A program made the translations under genes and the position numbers. This document shows, one piece after another, positions 47,431-58,389 of a stretch of 64,000 nucleotides of DNA; positions within the stretch are counted from its first letter, which is position 1; each line of letters begins with the position of its first letter. Source of the stretch: Collybiopsis luxurians FD-317 M1 (lineage: Eukaryota > Basidiomycota > Agaricomycetes > Agaricales > Omphalotaceae). The stretch spans positions 1,589,297 through 1,653,296 of the forward strand of contig KN834750.1 in NCBI GenBank assembly GCA_000827265.1. The letters are read 5' to 3'. The notes below the pieces were generated by a model that saw nothing but the letters and a program-made list of their open reading frames with translations, was not told where the DNA came from and did not search any database.

Positions 47431-47990
47431 AGAATTTAATCGATGAGGCCCGCTTATGTTGTTGGCAGTCAAACCCCGTTCGGCATGTAGGTTGCATTTG
47501 GAAGGAAGAGGTATTCAAGAGCTAGATCAGGGAGGAGGTGGCCACATCAGTGGCCCCGATCTGGTTGAACTCCTCTTCTCCGAGTCTGGAAGAGAAAGGA
47601 AAAAAACAAGGTTGGTTATGCTCAACTATATGAACTGTTCACAACCGTACCTGCCTGATTTCCCCCTACTAGTCCTTCGACAGTCCGCCGACCTTCACTA
47701 GCTCATTTTCCAAAGTCACATTTTTGCTGTGATGAATGGCAATATGCAAGTCCTTAGTGACAGCCCGACAGTGAACTCGAAATCGTTGCTTGCATGCTTT
47801 GAATACCCAGAGATAGACGCGATACGGTTCTTAGGGAACGAACCAGGCTTGGGGAAACTACCACCAAAGTATTCTGTATGTTATTGAGCTATGTCGACCT
47901 CGAAGCGTCGTATGTGTCACCCAATCTCAAGGGGGCATCAGATCACTATCAGAATTCGGCAAGTAAGCGCCTTGACACATGACTTGTTAA

Positions 47991-49646
47991 TCTGTCGTTG
48001 TCACGTTGTCACGCATGTCAAGTACGAGTCCGGCGGCTTCCTTTATGAGACCACTACTGAAAACAGCGGCGCGGTGTATATTATTATTATTATTAGGCCT
48101 CAGTCGTATGTCGCGCATACTGCTATTACAGTATAATTGGCCCTTGGAAAGTTCATCAGGACACTTCGATTCCGTCGCAAGGAATCTACTGACTTCTTTG
48201 AATAGATGTTGGATAACTAACTCATATCCCCAAGAGCAAATTTTTTGTGTGTCCCACTGATCGCCTTTTTTTTGTACCCATATTTTTATTACTCAGTGAT
48301 TTGCTTCTGCCGGAATTTCCTCCACTCTCTATTTTATTATTCTGCTCCGAGCTCGCATCATTACAGACCATGAGTGGTCATTGGTATATGTTCCTAACTT
48401 TCTGAGCTGGCGACTGGCGTTTGGAAGGATAGCACGATGTTAAAATTTTCAGAAAGCATGATTTGGTTTCCTGAGAGTGACCGTGTGCTCCATAAGTCTT
48501 GTATCCTTCCTTTCCGCCTCCTGTCGCTTCCTCACATTTAATGCCCATTCTATATAGATCACCATACGGTTTTTCTACTCCCAACTACAATTGCTAGCCT
48601 CAATTTCTTTCTGAGCAGTGTACTTAGTGTCATCTTCCGTGGTTGTTTTTTTTTCGCACGTGTGTTCAATTGACCAGTGAGCTTCTTATGGGTTGTGATA
48701 CCACCAATTCGTCACCTGCTTCGTAAGATCTAGTCAACGTCGTACTCCTTATAGCTACCCGCAGATTTTATCCCGTTATGTCGGATTTACTCGACTCTGA
48801 TGCCTATCCAGCGGAATCAGGAAGATACACTCTTTCTGACAGGGAATGGAGAAGTAAGAACATTCAGGCTCACTCGGAGTGTACCTGTGGAGAGCTATGG
48901 AGTGGTTCACTCCCTGCGCAGAGCTGCGTCAGGTACTTCTCGGGTTTGTGCTCTAGCCTGAGGAATGGTGCAAGTTGTCTTTAAAAGGATGCCCCATCGA
49001 CTCCGAAACGTTGGTGCAAAATGAGCGCGATTGTTCTGTGCCTAGGTCTTCTTCCCAAGCACACAGCAGTCGGAACACATTGATGATTCATTTGTAACAG
49101 ATCCAACCCCCACCACTGGGAATTCGCGTTGAAGACTTATTCAAGGGCGCTGTCAGTCATTTTGCGTGCATGCTGGACTGCAGATGTGAGCGTATACCGC
49201 ACAGATTTTTAGCTTGATAAAACGGAACATGGTGTCAGCGAATGCGTATTATAAATCCGACATTGTTCCCGGATGTTCAAGTAGATCTATCTTAGTTGAC
49301 AGATATGAAAACGGCTACAAGAGAGGTGGGAGTACTAGACCAGCCTAGGTCCCGCCACTAGAGCTTGCGCCAACCGGGTGCGCAAGCGGGATCTGTTTGT
49401 TCCTGCCGGTTTACCTACGCGCAGATCAAATGACGCATATCCCGCAACATATGATTTTCATCCCTGGGCGTGTCCTTGGTCGTCATTCGATAGTACCAGG
49501 GAAGTATCGATAGTTTGAACATTTGAGGTTCCTAAATTCTTCAGTTCTCCTATTTTCCAAGTTGGCAATGATTCACCGAGCTATTCATCAGAAGATTCGG
49601 CCAAGAAGTTTATTGGAGGAAGATCTTTGGCCCACACTTCAGTAGT
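47991..49646. other. Intergenic; one short orphan frame
   Basis: About 1.65 kb. An ATT microsatellite (tatattattattattatta) lies at 48077-48095. An ATG frame at 48778-48984 (MSDLLDSDAYPAESGRYTLS, 68 codons) looks like a possible protein start but has no continuation or recognised domain; it may be a truncated gene. Nothing else supported. Confidence 0.35.
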
Positions 49647-49726
49647 TGCTCTGTCATACTCAGATGCTCTGTCATACTCAGATGCTCAGTCATCATCGCA
49701 TAACTCCCGAGATTCCACTATATAAG
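49647..49726 (+). promoter_or_regulatory. Reductase promoter: tandem 18-mer and TATA box
   Basis: Two exact 18-bp units tgctctgtcatactcaga (49647-49664 and 49665-49682) and a partial third lie about 100 bp before the reductase start. They are followed by TATATAAG at 49719-49726, 50 bp before the ATG. The repeats could be regulator-binding sites. Confidence 0.6.
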
Positions 49727-49775
49727 CGGTCTGAGTTTTTTCACGCCCAGTCTGGTTTTTTAGCTTCAAATCAAT

Positions 49776-51038
49776 ATGTCTTTCCCCGAGACTATCAAAG
49801 CTCTTCAAATTCAATCAAATAAGACCGTCGAGGTCGTGGATATTCCCTTCGCCTCTCAGGATCTGGTGAAGAACCTCCCTGAAGACCAGGTTATTGTAGG
49901 TGTTACCCCTAGTTCAATGTTTTGATACTTCTCTGATTTGATTTGTCAGATCCGTGTCCGCGCAGTGGGACTGAATCCCACCGACTGGAAACATGCTCTG
50001 GGAGTCTGGGGTACCCCTGGAACCATCTCGGGTTGCGATGGTGCAGGAGACGTTGTCAAAGTTGGTTCGGCCGTGAAACATCTAAAAGTTGGCGATCGTG
50101 CTGCGGGATTTACGTGAGCCCGGTTCTTTTTCCTTTTGCCCTTACGCAGGATGTACTAACCTTCCTCAGTTTCGCAGGATCCCACCAAACTGAAAATGGG
50201 GCCTACGCAGAATACGTTCGATTTGTGGCTGCTGTTTGCTTTAAGATTCCCGAGCATATGACATACGAAGAGGCTGCGTCCTTTCCTATTCCGCATCTTA
50301 CCGCCGTTCAAGCCTTTTACATACGCCTGAACTTGCCCAAACCTCTCAGCCCGAACCCTAAACGGGAATCGATTCTCATTTGGGGTGGATCCACCGCAGT
50401 TGGTCATCATGCTGTCCAACTCGCCGTACTTTCTGGGTTGCGCGTCTTCGTGACAGCATCTCCAGCAGCGCACGAAGAGCTCAAAGCTCTTGGTGCTGAA
50501 GCTTGCTTTGACTACAAGGATGCGGATGTGGCAAAGCAAATTCAATCTGTCGCTGGAGAAGGCGGAATTACATACGGCTTCGATACGGTCTGTGAAAAGG
50601 GTAGCACAGATGCCACTGTGGTAAGCACGCATGGTGACTCGCATTAGGATTAATAACGAAGCCTGGATGTAGGATTCCCTCTCTCCCAAAGGAGGTCGTG
50701 TGATCACTACTCTTCCGGTATCTGAAGAGACCCAGAAGCGTCGTAAAGACGTTGAGGTGGAGTTTACTCTGGTCTATACCGAGCTTGGTTTTGCTCTCAA
50801 CTTTGGACATGTTCTCGATCTTCCTGCCATGCCCGAGGACAAGACTGGGACTCTAGAATATGTTTCCGCTTACATGCCTCGAATCCTCGAGGGCTGGAAG
50901 GCTGGCCAAGGAAGCCCCAAGTTCAAGACTCAGCGCTTGAGACACATGCCGGGTGGACTTGACAAGATTTATGAAGGCCTTGAGATAATGAGGGATGGCA
51001 AGTATGGCAGAGAGAAGCTAGTGTACACCGTGGCTTGA
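49776..51038 (+). CDS. Zinc-type alcohol dehydrogenase-like reductase (MDR)
   Basis: Medium-chain dehydrogenase/reductase of the enoyl-reductase / quinone-oxidoreductase branch, probably NADPH-dependent. Model: exons 49776-49895, 49950-50113, 50170-50620, 50673-51038; 1101 nt, 366 residues, phases consistent. The GroES-like part has VRAVGLNPTDWKHALG, GCDGAGDVVKVGSAVKHLKV and GDRAAGF. The Rossmann part has ILIWGGSTAVGHHAVQLA (GGSxxVG replacing the classical GxGxxG) and FVTASPAAHEELKALGAEAC. The C-terminus has LRHMPGGLDKIYEGLEIMRD and GREKLVYTVA. Classical zinc-ligand Cys/His are missing, so it is likely a zinc-free enoyl reductase of the toxD/LovC-like type widespread in fungi. No polyketide synthase lies nearby, so a secondary-metabolite role is not supported. 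It lies between the arms of the inverted duplication, upstream of MLH1. Confidence 0.88.
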
Positions 51039-51210
51039 AGAGGACAGTTATTATGAAAATGTGTATTACTTAAATAGTCAATGTCGCCAAAAAGTCTATC
51101 AAACGAAGATCTTTCTTGCTTTGAGTCCTGAGAATATTGTCATATGACGTCTTTCGCTGAGTCACCTCACTCGACGACCTATTGCTCAACGCGTCCATCC
51201 GCCTGCTGCA

Positions 51211-53998
51211 ATGAACTCTGAAACGAACCATGAACCACCAGCTCCAGCTCCAATTAAACGACTTCAAGAATCCCTCATAAATCGTATTGCTGCTGGAGAA
51301 GTCGGTATCCAACCTTCAAGCCGAGCTTCTCAACTGATTCTGGATTGGTTTAGATCATTCATAGGCCAGCGTCTGCTCTGAAAGAACTGCTTGAAAACTC
51401 CCTCGATGCGGGCTCAACGTCAATCAGGGTTACAGTCAAGGACGGGGGGTTAAAACTACTACAAATTCAGGACAACGGCTGTGGAATTCGCGTGTGTGGA
51501 AATGTTCTTTTCCCTTACCTTGTTAATGACACCCGTAATATTCAGCAATCCGACCTCCCAATTCTGGCAGAACGGTTTACAACGTCGAAACTCTCAAGTT
51601 TTTCAGATTTGTCGCGCTTGACAACCTATGGTTTCCGGGGAGAGGCCCTCGCGTCCATCTCTCACGTTGCTCATCTATCCGTGGTAACGAAGACGAGAAC
51701 GTCGACTTGTGCGTACAAGTAAGTCGGAGACACTCTTATGCATATTCTTTGGATTAAACTCGCGAAGAGCACAATATTCCGATGGGAAACTGGTTCCAGC
51801 TCAGCCTGGTCAATCTGTAGACCCCAAACCATGTGCAGGAAACGATGGCACGACGATAACGGTACAGATTTGTTGAAAACTCACGATATGGTCTTCACGA
51901 TTTTGTTTCTTAGATAGAAAATCTCTTCTTCAACACTCCAACTCGTCTATCTGCTTTGCGAAATACTTCTGATGAATATGCTCGAATCCTCGACGTGCTA
52001 ACAAAGTATGCCATACACAACCCCAAGGTCTCCTTCACCTGCAAAAAGGTATTATCGTTCTTCCTCCTGAACTTCTCTTTGTTGAACCACAGTCCTAAAT
52101 AGGCTGGTTCAAATTCGCCGGATCTTAGTACCCCCTCAGCCTCCTCTGTTAAAAATGCCATCAAGATGCTCTATGGACACAATATTGAGAAAGATCTGCT
52201 TCATACCAGCGTCGAAGAGAATGCGAAAGACGAGGAATCCTGGAGCTCGGAGATCTATTTCACAAACGCAAATTATCAATCAAAGAAGACGATTTTTCTT
52301 CTTTTCATTAACTGTCAGCTTTTTTCTTTTGCTCTCCAGCTTTTATACTCATGAAAAGTCCCAAGCTCGATTGGTCGAGTCTTCGCGCATCAAACGGGCT
52401 TTAGAGAACGTATACACTGGCATACTTCCTAAAGGCTCTTTTCCCTTCGTTTATCTGAGGTCAGTCCGCAGTGATTGACTATTAGCTCTAGTCTAAACAC
52501 CGACAAAGCTTGAAAGTAGATCCGCGCGCAGTTGACGTGAATGTGCATCCTACAAAGAAAGAAGTTCATTTTCTTAATGAAGAAGACATCACAACTCGAA
52601 TATGCGATACTCTCCAGGAAAAGATTGCAGAGAAAAGCTACTCGCGAGTGTTTGAATATCAAGTGAGCTCGGAATTTCCTTTTCCTAACCCTACTGACAT
52701 ACATTCAGACGTTGTTAACAGGGGGAATCGAGGGTTCTACTCAAAAAACCGAAAAGAAGCGCAAAGAGCCTCCGGTCAGTTCAGAGTCTTCACAGAATAA
52801 AGACAAGGAGGATACGTCTGCCTCCACATCCGGATCTGCTGGGCCGAAGAAAGTTTATTCACATCATAAAGTACGGACATCGCTGCAGGATCGTACTCTT
52901 GACTCGATGTTTCCGGTCTCAAACCCTAGCCAAATTGGTAATGGTGCAAGCGACCGCGACGAACCGTCACCGTCGAATTCTCGGCATAGGGAAGTGAAGG
53001 AATCTGAGTGTTTCTTGACTTCAGTCATAAATCTTAGGAAAAAGGTCGCCAAGGGAAAGCACAAATGTGCGTGTTAATTCAATGCTCATGATTTCGAGAA
53101 GCTCACTTCTCTTAACAGTGCTTACGGAGATTTTGGAAAAGCACACCTTTGTCGGCATCGTTGATGTAGACCGGTGTCTATCCTTGGTACAATACTCGAC
53201 AAAGCTCTATCTTGTTAATCATGGCGCATTAGCGTAAGCGGATTTGGGCGTCATTCGAATTTGAGCTTTCCTGACCCTCTCTTTTTCAGAGAAGAACTGT
53301 TCTACCAACTTGGCCTTCGTCAATTTGGTGATTTCAGTAGATTAAAACTTGAACCTCCTCCAACTCTGCGTGATCTACTCAAGATTGCTGTTGATGCAGA
53401 AGATGTTTCGAAAGGAACAAAATTGTCTAAACCTGATATCGTCGAGGTCAGATACACTCTGCCTCCTTGCGTCGATTTCGACTGATACTCGTGGTTCCTG
53501 ACAGCGTATCTTTGACATACTTCACAGCCGACGCGCGATGCTTGCCGAGTATTTTTCACTCGATATCTCAGAGGATGGGTTGGTTCAAAGTTTGCCACTC
53601 CTTCTTCGAGACTATACTCCGAATCTGGATAAACTCCCGTTGTTCTTAATGCGTCTAGGACCACAGGTCAGTCCCTCCCGCAGCCCTAACTGTATGTTGA
53701 GTGTTCATACTAGATCTCCAAGGTAAACTGGGCGTCTGAAACCGAATGTTTCGACTCGTTTCTTAGAGAGTTGGCGTATTTCTATGTTCCTGGTCCCATA
53801 CTCAGCGATAATGATGTCGATTTCTCGTCGGAGGCGGAGAAAGACTCGCCTGGAGCCAAAGCAGAACGGTGGCAGATACAACACATCTTGTTCCCTGCGA
53901 TGCGACGACACCTTGCCGCTCCCAAGTCCCTGCTGGATGTGGATGTGGTGCAGGTTGCTAGTTTACCGGATCTGTATAAGGTTTTCGAGAGGTGTTAA
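51211..53998 (+). CDS. MLH1: DNA mismatch repair protein MLH1
   Basis: MutL homologue that pairs with PMS1 and acts after MutS in mismatch repair and meiotic crossing-over. The start [20 protein letters not shown] leads into [60 protein letters not shown], then [20 protein letters not shown], all GHKL ATPase motifs in order. [18 protein letters not shown] and [11 protein letters not shown] follow. The transducer region has [21 protein letters not shown] low-complexity linker (about 52.7-53.0 kb) precedes the C-terminal dimerisation domain ([49 protein letters not shown]). The protein ends LYKVFERC; the terminal FERC is the MLH1-specific conserved end. The gene has many short introns. It is intact as far as seen, while a broken copy of its 3' part lies at 59.7-60.5 kb. 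The reductase stops only 170 bp upstream. Confidence 0.94.
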
Positions 53999-55304
53999 AT
54001 ACTGCGTGTTTGATCTATACAGCTGCTAATGGTCTACTTGGCTGTACATCATAAAAGACGGCTCCATACCCGAAAAAAGTTTCAAGGATCTCTAAGATTA
54101 CAAATCGTCAAAATACTGCTATGGCGTGTACTACATATATAGGATCGCATGCGATCATGTGTCAAGGCGCTTACTTGCCGAATTCTGATAATGATCTGAT
54201 GCCCCAATTTTAAGATTGGCGCGATCTGACACTTACGACGCTTCAAGGTGGACGTAGCTCAATAATATACACAATACTTTGGTAGTTGCCGCAACCCTAG
54301 TGCGTTCCCTAAAAACCGTATCGCTTCTATCAGACATTGATTTCGAGTTCGCTGTCGGGCTGTCACCAATAACTTGCACATCGCCATCTATCACAGCACA
54401 AATGTGACTTCAAAAAATGAGCTAGCGAAGGCCGGTGGATTGTCGAAGGACTATGATAGTGGGGGAAAATGAGGCAGGTACGGTGTGAACAGTTCATATA
54501 GTTCAGAATAACTAACCTTGTATTTTTTTTTCCTCTTCCAAACTCAGAGCAGAGGCGTTCAACTGGATCGGGGCTGCTGATGTGGCCCTCCCTGGTCCAG
54601 CCCTGGCATGTTTCTCAAATGCACATGTATGCTAAACTGGGGTTGATTGCCTGCAACACTGTAAGCCTCGTCAATTCAATTCTATTCAGATTTCACCCTA
54701 ACGGAAGCAAGGCAAGTACCATCTGATCAGAGTTCGGTATGAATGTATATGCCAGCTCTGGTGCATCAGTAAAAGTTACCATTCAATATGCGGTATATAC
54801 TGACATTTGCGGTATCATCTCTGGACCCTGGTGCATCGATAGTAGCACGAGATGCGGAGATAGGCATACCACTGGCACATTAGAACTTGGAACTATACCA
54901 GACCTCCTATATTCATGATGAACAAATTTCTGAACATGCCTGCCGAAACATGCATGAGGACTTCTCTCCAGGACTGGGGTTGAGATTCGGAGATGGTTTA
55001 TTCAGAATCATCCCACCTTAGAACCATACCAGAGTCCTATTGTATTCATGGAAGGTATGGTTGTGAATCGACAGTGTCCCGCCAATAAGCTACATCAAGC
55101 TGTATAAACCCAATAAAGTAGTATTTACTGTGTAGCGAGAACAAGCGAGAAATACTTATAGATGCACTCAACACACAACCTGTTATCGAACCAAACTGAT
55201 TTGGACGATACAGATCACCTAGGCTTGACCTGGGTAAAAGTACTCCATACTACCACTAACCTTCACCGAGTACATACTATCGATGCACCAGATTTGATAT
55301 ACGC

Positions 55305-55440
55305 TTCCATCCTGGACTCAGAGATGGTTCTTTGCTTCGTGAATTCCAAATTTCCTGCCTTGAAACTTCTAGTGTACACCCGAATAACGGAATCACCCTC
55401 GTAAACGAAGCAAAGAACCATGGTCCATCTCTGAGTCCGG
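55305..55440. repeat. Hairpin-forming inverted repeat
   Basis: actcagagatggttctttgc (55318-55337) is mirrored by gcaaagaaccatggtccatc..ctctgagt (55410-55437), with gaattccaaatttcctgcc and aacttctagtgtacacccga between. Relatives lie at 46490-46620 and 58390-58465. The layout resembles a small MITE-like element with long inverted ends; no flanking target duplication was confirmed. Confidence 0.6.
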
Positions 55441-55628
55441 TATCAAAGTAATATCCGCTCTGGCGGTAAAAGTCAATGTTTAGGGGTTTTCAAATGAAGT
55501 TTTTCGATACTGACAGTTTTCCGTATCAATTTTGGTGCATCGATAGTAAGTAATACGAGATTCGGAGATAGGTATACCACCTTGAGCTGTACCAGACCTA
55601 TTGTATTCATGGAGGGTATGGGTGTGGC

Positions 55629-55902
55629 TATTTAAACACCCTCAAGGACAACTGCTTGCCCCAGCCCCCCTCGCCTGCCATTGCCAGTGCATTCACATCT
55701 CATTCTACGCTTGCCCTTGTGAGGCCCTTTCTCCTTTGCACTCTGCTGAACATAGCGGTTGACATTCAAGATCTAGTACTGTCTTGTTGTCTCTATAAAT
55801 CTTAAACCAATTTTCATTCGAATTCTTGATTAAAAAGTAAGCACAACAAGCAGATTTCAATATGCTACGCATATATTGATAAATATGCCCATCTTTATAT
55901 AG
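55629..55902 (+). promoter_or_regulatory. Promoter and 5'-UTR intron of small gene copy 2
   Basis: TATTTAAA (55629-55636) is followed by a C/T-rich stretch. A probable 5'-UTR intron of 66 nt then runs from GTAAGC (55837) to TATATAG (55902), six bases before the ATG. The same arrangement is seen in copies 1 and 3, which supports it. Confidence 0.55.
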
Positions 55903-55907
55903 ATAAA

Positions 55908-56147
55908 ATGGCCGGTATCACTGTCACAAACAATTCCAGTGGGGATATTCAAGTCAGTGTCACCGCGACTGGCGGAGACTTCCAGAAAGGGGGAAGTGAG
56001 ACCTGGTATACTCTCAAGTCTGGGGCATCCGATACCTGGAACTATAGGGACCAGTGGCAAATTGTCCGTTTCACCAGGAGCAACAACGCAGGGGCTACAG
56101 TTGAGAGTGTGATTGGTATTCCAGGCAAAACGGTACAAATTTGGTAG
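55908..56147 (+). CDS. 79-residue small protein, copy 2
   Basis: Same protein as at 45771 and 58934, beginning MAGITVTNNSSGDIQ. This copy is the most divergent of the three: WYTLKSGASDTW instead of WYTIKAGASDTW, and the end is GKTVQIW instead of GKTTNIY or GKTANIY. The reading frame is nevertheless fully open at identical length. Most nucleotide differences within the frame are silent, which suggests selection for the protein. Its promoter region is highly similar to that of copy 3. Function unknown; no signal peptide, no cysteines. Confidence 0.85.
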   Translation: MAGITVTNNSSGDIQVSVTATGGDFQKGGSETWYTLKSGASDTWNYRDQWQIVRFTRSNNAGATVESVIGIPGKTVQIW

Positions 56148-56250
56148 TCATGTGGAGGCGCAGTTTCCCTTCCACTCGGGTTCGTGGGTACTCGGGTGCA
56201 AGGTTGATCATCACCTACGAACTATCTACTGTGTCGTAACTTCGTGTAAC

Positions 56251-56597
56251 ACGCGATGAATCTGTAGGGGATCTTGAATAATCAATTTCGTGCGTCGCTA
56301 GTTTTGGCTAAAGAAAATCAGAAAGAAAGAGAGGCTAACTCCGTGAGGTGGGCGAAGGCTGGCACAAAAAGAATTCCGGCCTGGGATGCGGAATAAATAT
56401 TCGAGTAAGACTAACCCAATCGAAGAAGGCGATAGGCCAGTCGGCTCGATGTGATGCCAATCCCAAATGGTCTCTGACCAAGCCTTCGGCTACGAGGAAA
56501 AGAGTACGATGGATTTCAGACATGAGAATATGAGAGACAACATTTTATTGGTAGAAAACGAAGTTAAACATGAAGTGAACTATCAACAGGTGACAAA
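56251..56597. other. Spacer next to recombinase relic
   Basis: About 350 bp with no supported gene. The plus-strand frame 56348-56533 (61 codons) has no signature. It may be part of the element that carried the recombinase. Confidence 0.35.
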
Positions 56598-57066
56598 TTA
56601 GCGAAGGGCGATGTATTGCTGGTGAGGCAGCCGTTGGACATGCACACGGTGAATATGAATCGAGGCCAGGGAATCAAGTCTCCTCCAGTAAACCAGAAAA
56701 GCGCCGGACTTCCATCGACCTAAAGCTTTGACTACATCCGGTGGTACACCTTGAATAAGGTAGTGGGTGGTCCCGCCGATCCGGAAGCAGTGCCCCGTCT
56801 TCCTCGAAATGCCGTGTTTCTGCCAGGTGCGGTTGCAGTCGCGTAGGAAGGTTTTCTTGTTCATGATAACCAACGAGCCCGTGTTGTCACGATAGGCAAA
56901 GAGAGGGTCGTTGATACCTAAACAGTTGATTCGTACGTGTTCGCGTACAGCTCTAGTGGGGCTCTTACGACCTGGTTGAGGAAAGATTGCGGCCTTCTCA
57001 CCTCTCCGTTGATGCGTCTTGGTGGACGATAGGAAGAGGAGCTTTGTACCGTACTCGTCGGGATCC
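56598..57066 (-). pseudogene. Tyrosine recombinase relic (C-terminal part)
   Basis: A minus-strand frame, open from 57066 to the stop at 56598, lacks a start. It contains DEYGTKLLFLSSTKTHQRRG (the TKT..G motif), AVREHVRINCLGINDPLFAY, then GHCFRIGGTTHYLIQGVPPD and VVKALGRWKSGAFLVYWRR. HxxR (HCFR), the following GRWKS and the YW tyrosine site fit the catalytic C-terminus of tyrosine recombinases. Such proteins occur in many mushrooms as Crypton-like or domesticated integrases. The N-terminal half, with the first catalytic arginine, is missing; a possible acceptor (GTTTAG) lies just upstream. A truncated mobile-element gene is most likely. Confidence 0.72.
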
Positions 57067-57109
57067 CCTAAACAAGTGAGTGTGGGTAGTTGAGTGGAAT
57101 TGTTTCTAA

Positions 57110-57560
57110 CACTGTAAGCCTCATTAATTAAATTCTACTCAGATTTGATCCCAAAGGAAGCAAGGTAAGTAGTAACATCTCAAGATCCGGTATGAATGTA
57201 TATACCAGCTATGGCGTATCAGTAAAAGTTATCATTCAATATGCGGTATATACTATATACTGACATTTTCGGTATCATCTCTGGACCCTAGTGCATCGAT
57301 ATTAACACGAGATTCGGAGATACACATATCACATTAGAACTTGGAGCCAAATCAGACCTCCTGGGGACCTCTCCGGCTGCGCCGTGTATATTATTATTGT
57401 ATTCATGATGAAGGTAAGACTCAAAACACAAATTTCTAAACTTGCCTGCCAAAACATGCAAGAGGACTTTTAATTTCCGTTAAGATTTGGAGGTGGTTCA
57501 TGCCACCTTAGAACCACATCAGAATTTTTTATTGGTGGAGAGTGAGGGTGTGAATGGATG
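57110..57560 (+). repeat. Repeat copy related to 54660-55080
   Basis: A block with agttatcattcaatatgcgg, tctggaccctagtgcatcga and cacgagattcggagataca. It matches 54660-55080 in order, and the inverse of 46970-47430. Within it, relative to 54899, an extra stretch of about 35 bp (ggggacctctccggctgcgc..) interrupts the cagacctcct|attcatgatg junction near 57366, suggesting a later small insertion. Confidence 0.65.
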
Positions 57561-58389
57561 TCCAGCCAATACTATACGCCAGAGTTGGTACCGAAAAGGC
57601 TAATATAGGAATATTTGTTTGAAACTCCAGAATGTTAACTTTCACCGAGGATACATCTTCGAAGTTTCTAAACGCTCCAGTACTGTATATCTTTCAGGGG
57701 CTGGGGGCTGTCACCAACGCCTCGGCCAAGGAACCTTAGTGGCGTCATCCTGTCACTTGCCCATCACCTGAGTCCTGACAGGCCTTTTATTTGTCTACTC
57801 AAAGCCATTTGTATGCCAATTCTGTCTCGACTCTGCTATGTGGCATAGATGACCCAATGAGAGGAGATACTTGTGGAATTTTGGCAAGGGAAATGGGGCA
57901 TAGAGCTCACTTAGTGGCTGAGTTTTTGCCTATCCCAAGCCTGAGCGCTTATCTGCTCCGCCGTTCTTTTGCTGGAAACACGTCAACCACACTCTGCATC
58001 CTGTCGAAGTCAGATTTCCAGGAAGAGCGATATGTAAATGGAATATATTCAATTGCATCATTAGTACTAGGAAGATATACAGGAACTTATAAGAAAAGTT
58101 TGAAAGATATATTGGAACTCTCACTGCATACAAATTTCGGTACGTTTTGCCAGTTATGGTAAATTTATGAAAAACAAATGAAAGTAAATTCCATAAAAGG
58201 CAATTTCTCACCCTTTTTCATCTAATCTTTCCATAAGTTTACTATATTAGGTGGCGAATTACAAGAATTTGCATGCAGTGTCTCAAAAGTATTTGGAAAG
58301 ATATATTGGAACTTTTCGAGAAACTGTTAGTATCACAAGGATATATTGGATCTTCTCGGTGCTATTTTTTACCCGCTATTATGCTCATA
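57561..58389. other. Spacer with short repeated motif, no gene
   Basis: The plus frame 57791-58162 (123 codons) has no recognised family. Three spaced copies of a gatatattgga motif lie here: gaaagatatattggaactc (58102-58120), ggaaagatatattggaactt (58295-58314) and aaggatatattggatcttct (58337-58356). Confidence 0.4.

Larger units (their letters stand above)
45630..47990 (-). repeat. Left arm of large inverted duplication
   Basis: The minus strand of this segment corresponds, with divergence and small indels, to the plus strand of about 54130-56250. Anchors: the small gene itself; cacccataccctccatgaat (46306-46325) against its inverse near 55600-55619; cagaattcggcaagtaagcg (47951-47970) against its inverse at 54171-54190; and aggtggccacatcagtggcc (near 47536) against tgatgtggccctcc (near 54579). 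At the left end, the similarity to the third gene copy stops at ttacaaatccaaactgacct (about 45627-45646). Confidence 0.8.
54130..56250 (+). repeat. Right arm of large inverted duplication
   Basis: Counterpart of 45630-47990 in opposite orientation. It begins directly after the MLH1 3' flank: similarity between that flank and the sequence next to the phosphatase ends near 54125. It carries small gene copy 2 at its right end. Compared with the left arm it lacks about 20 bp (aggtcagtttggatttgtaa, present after copies 1 and 3) and shows other indels. Confidence 0.8.
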
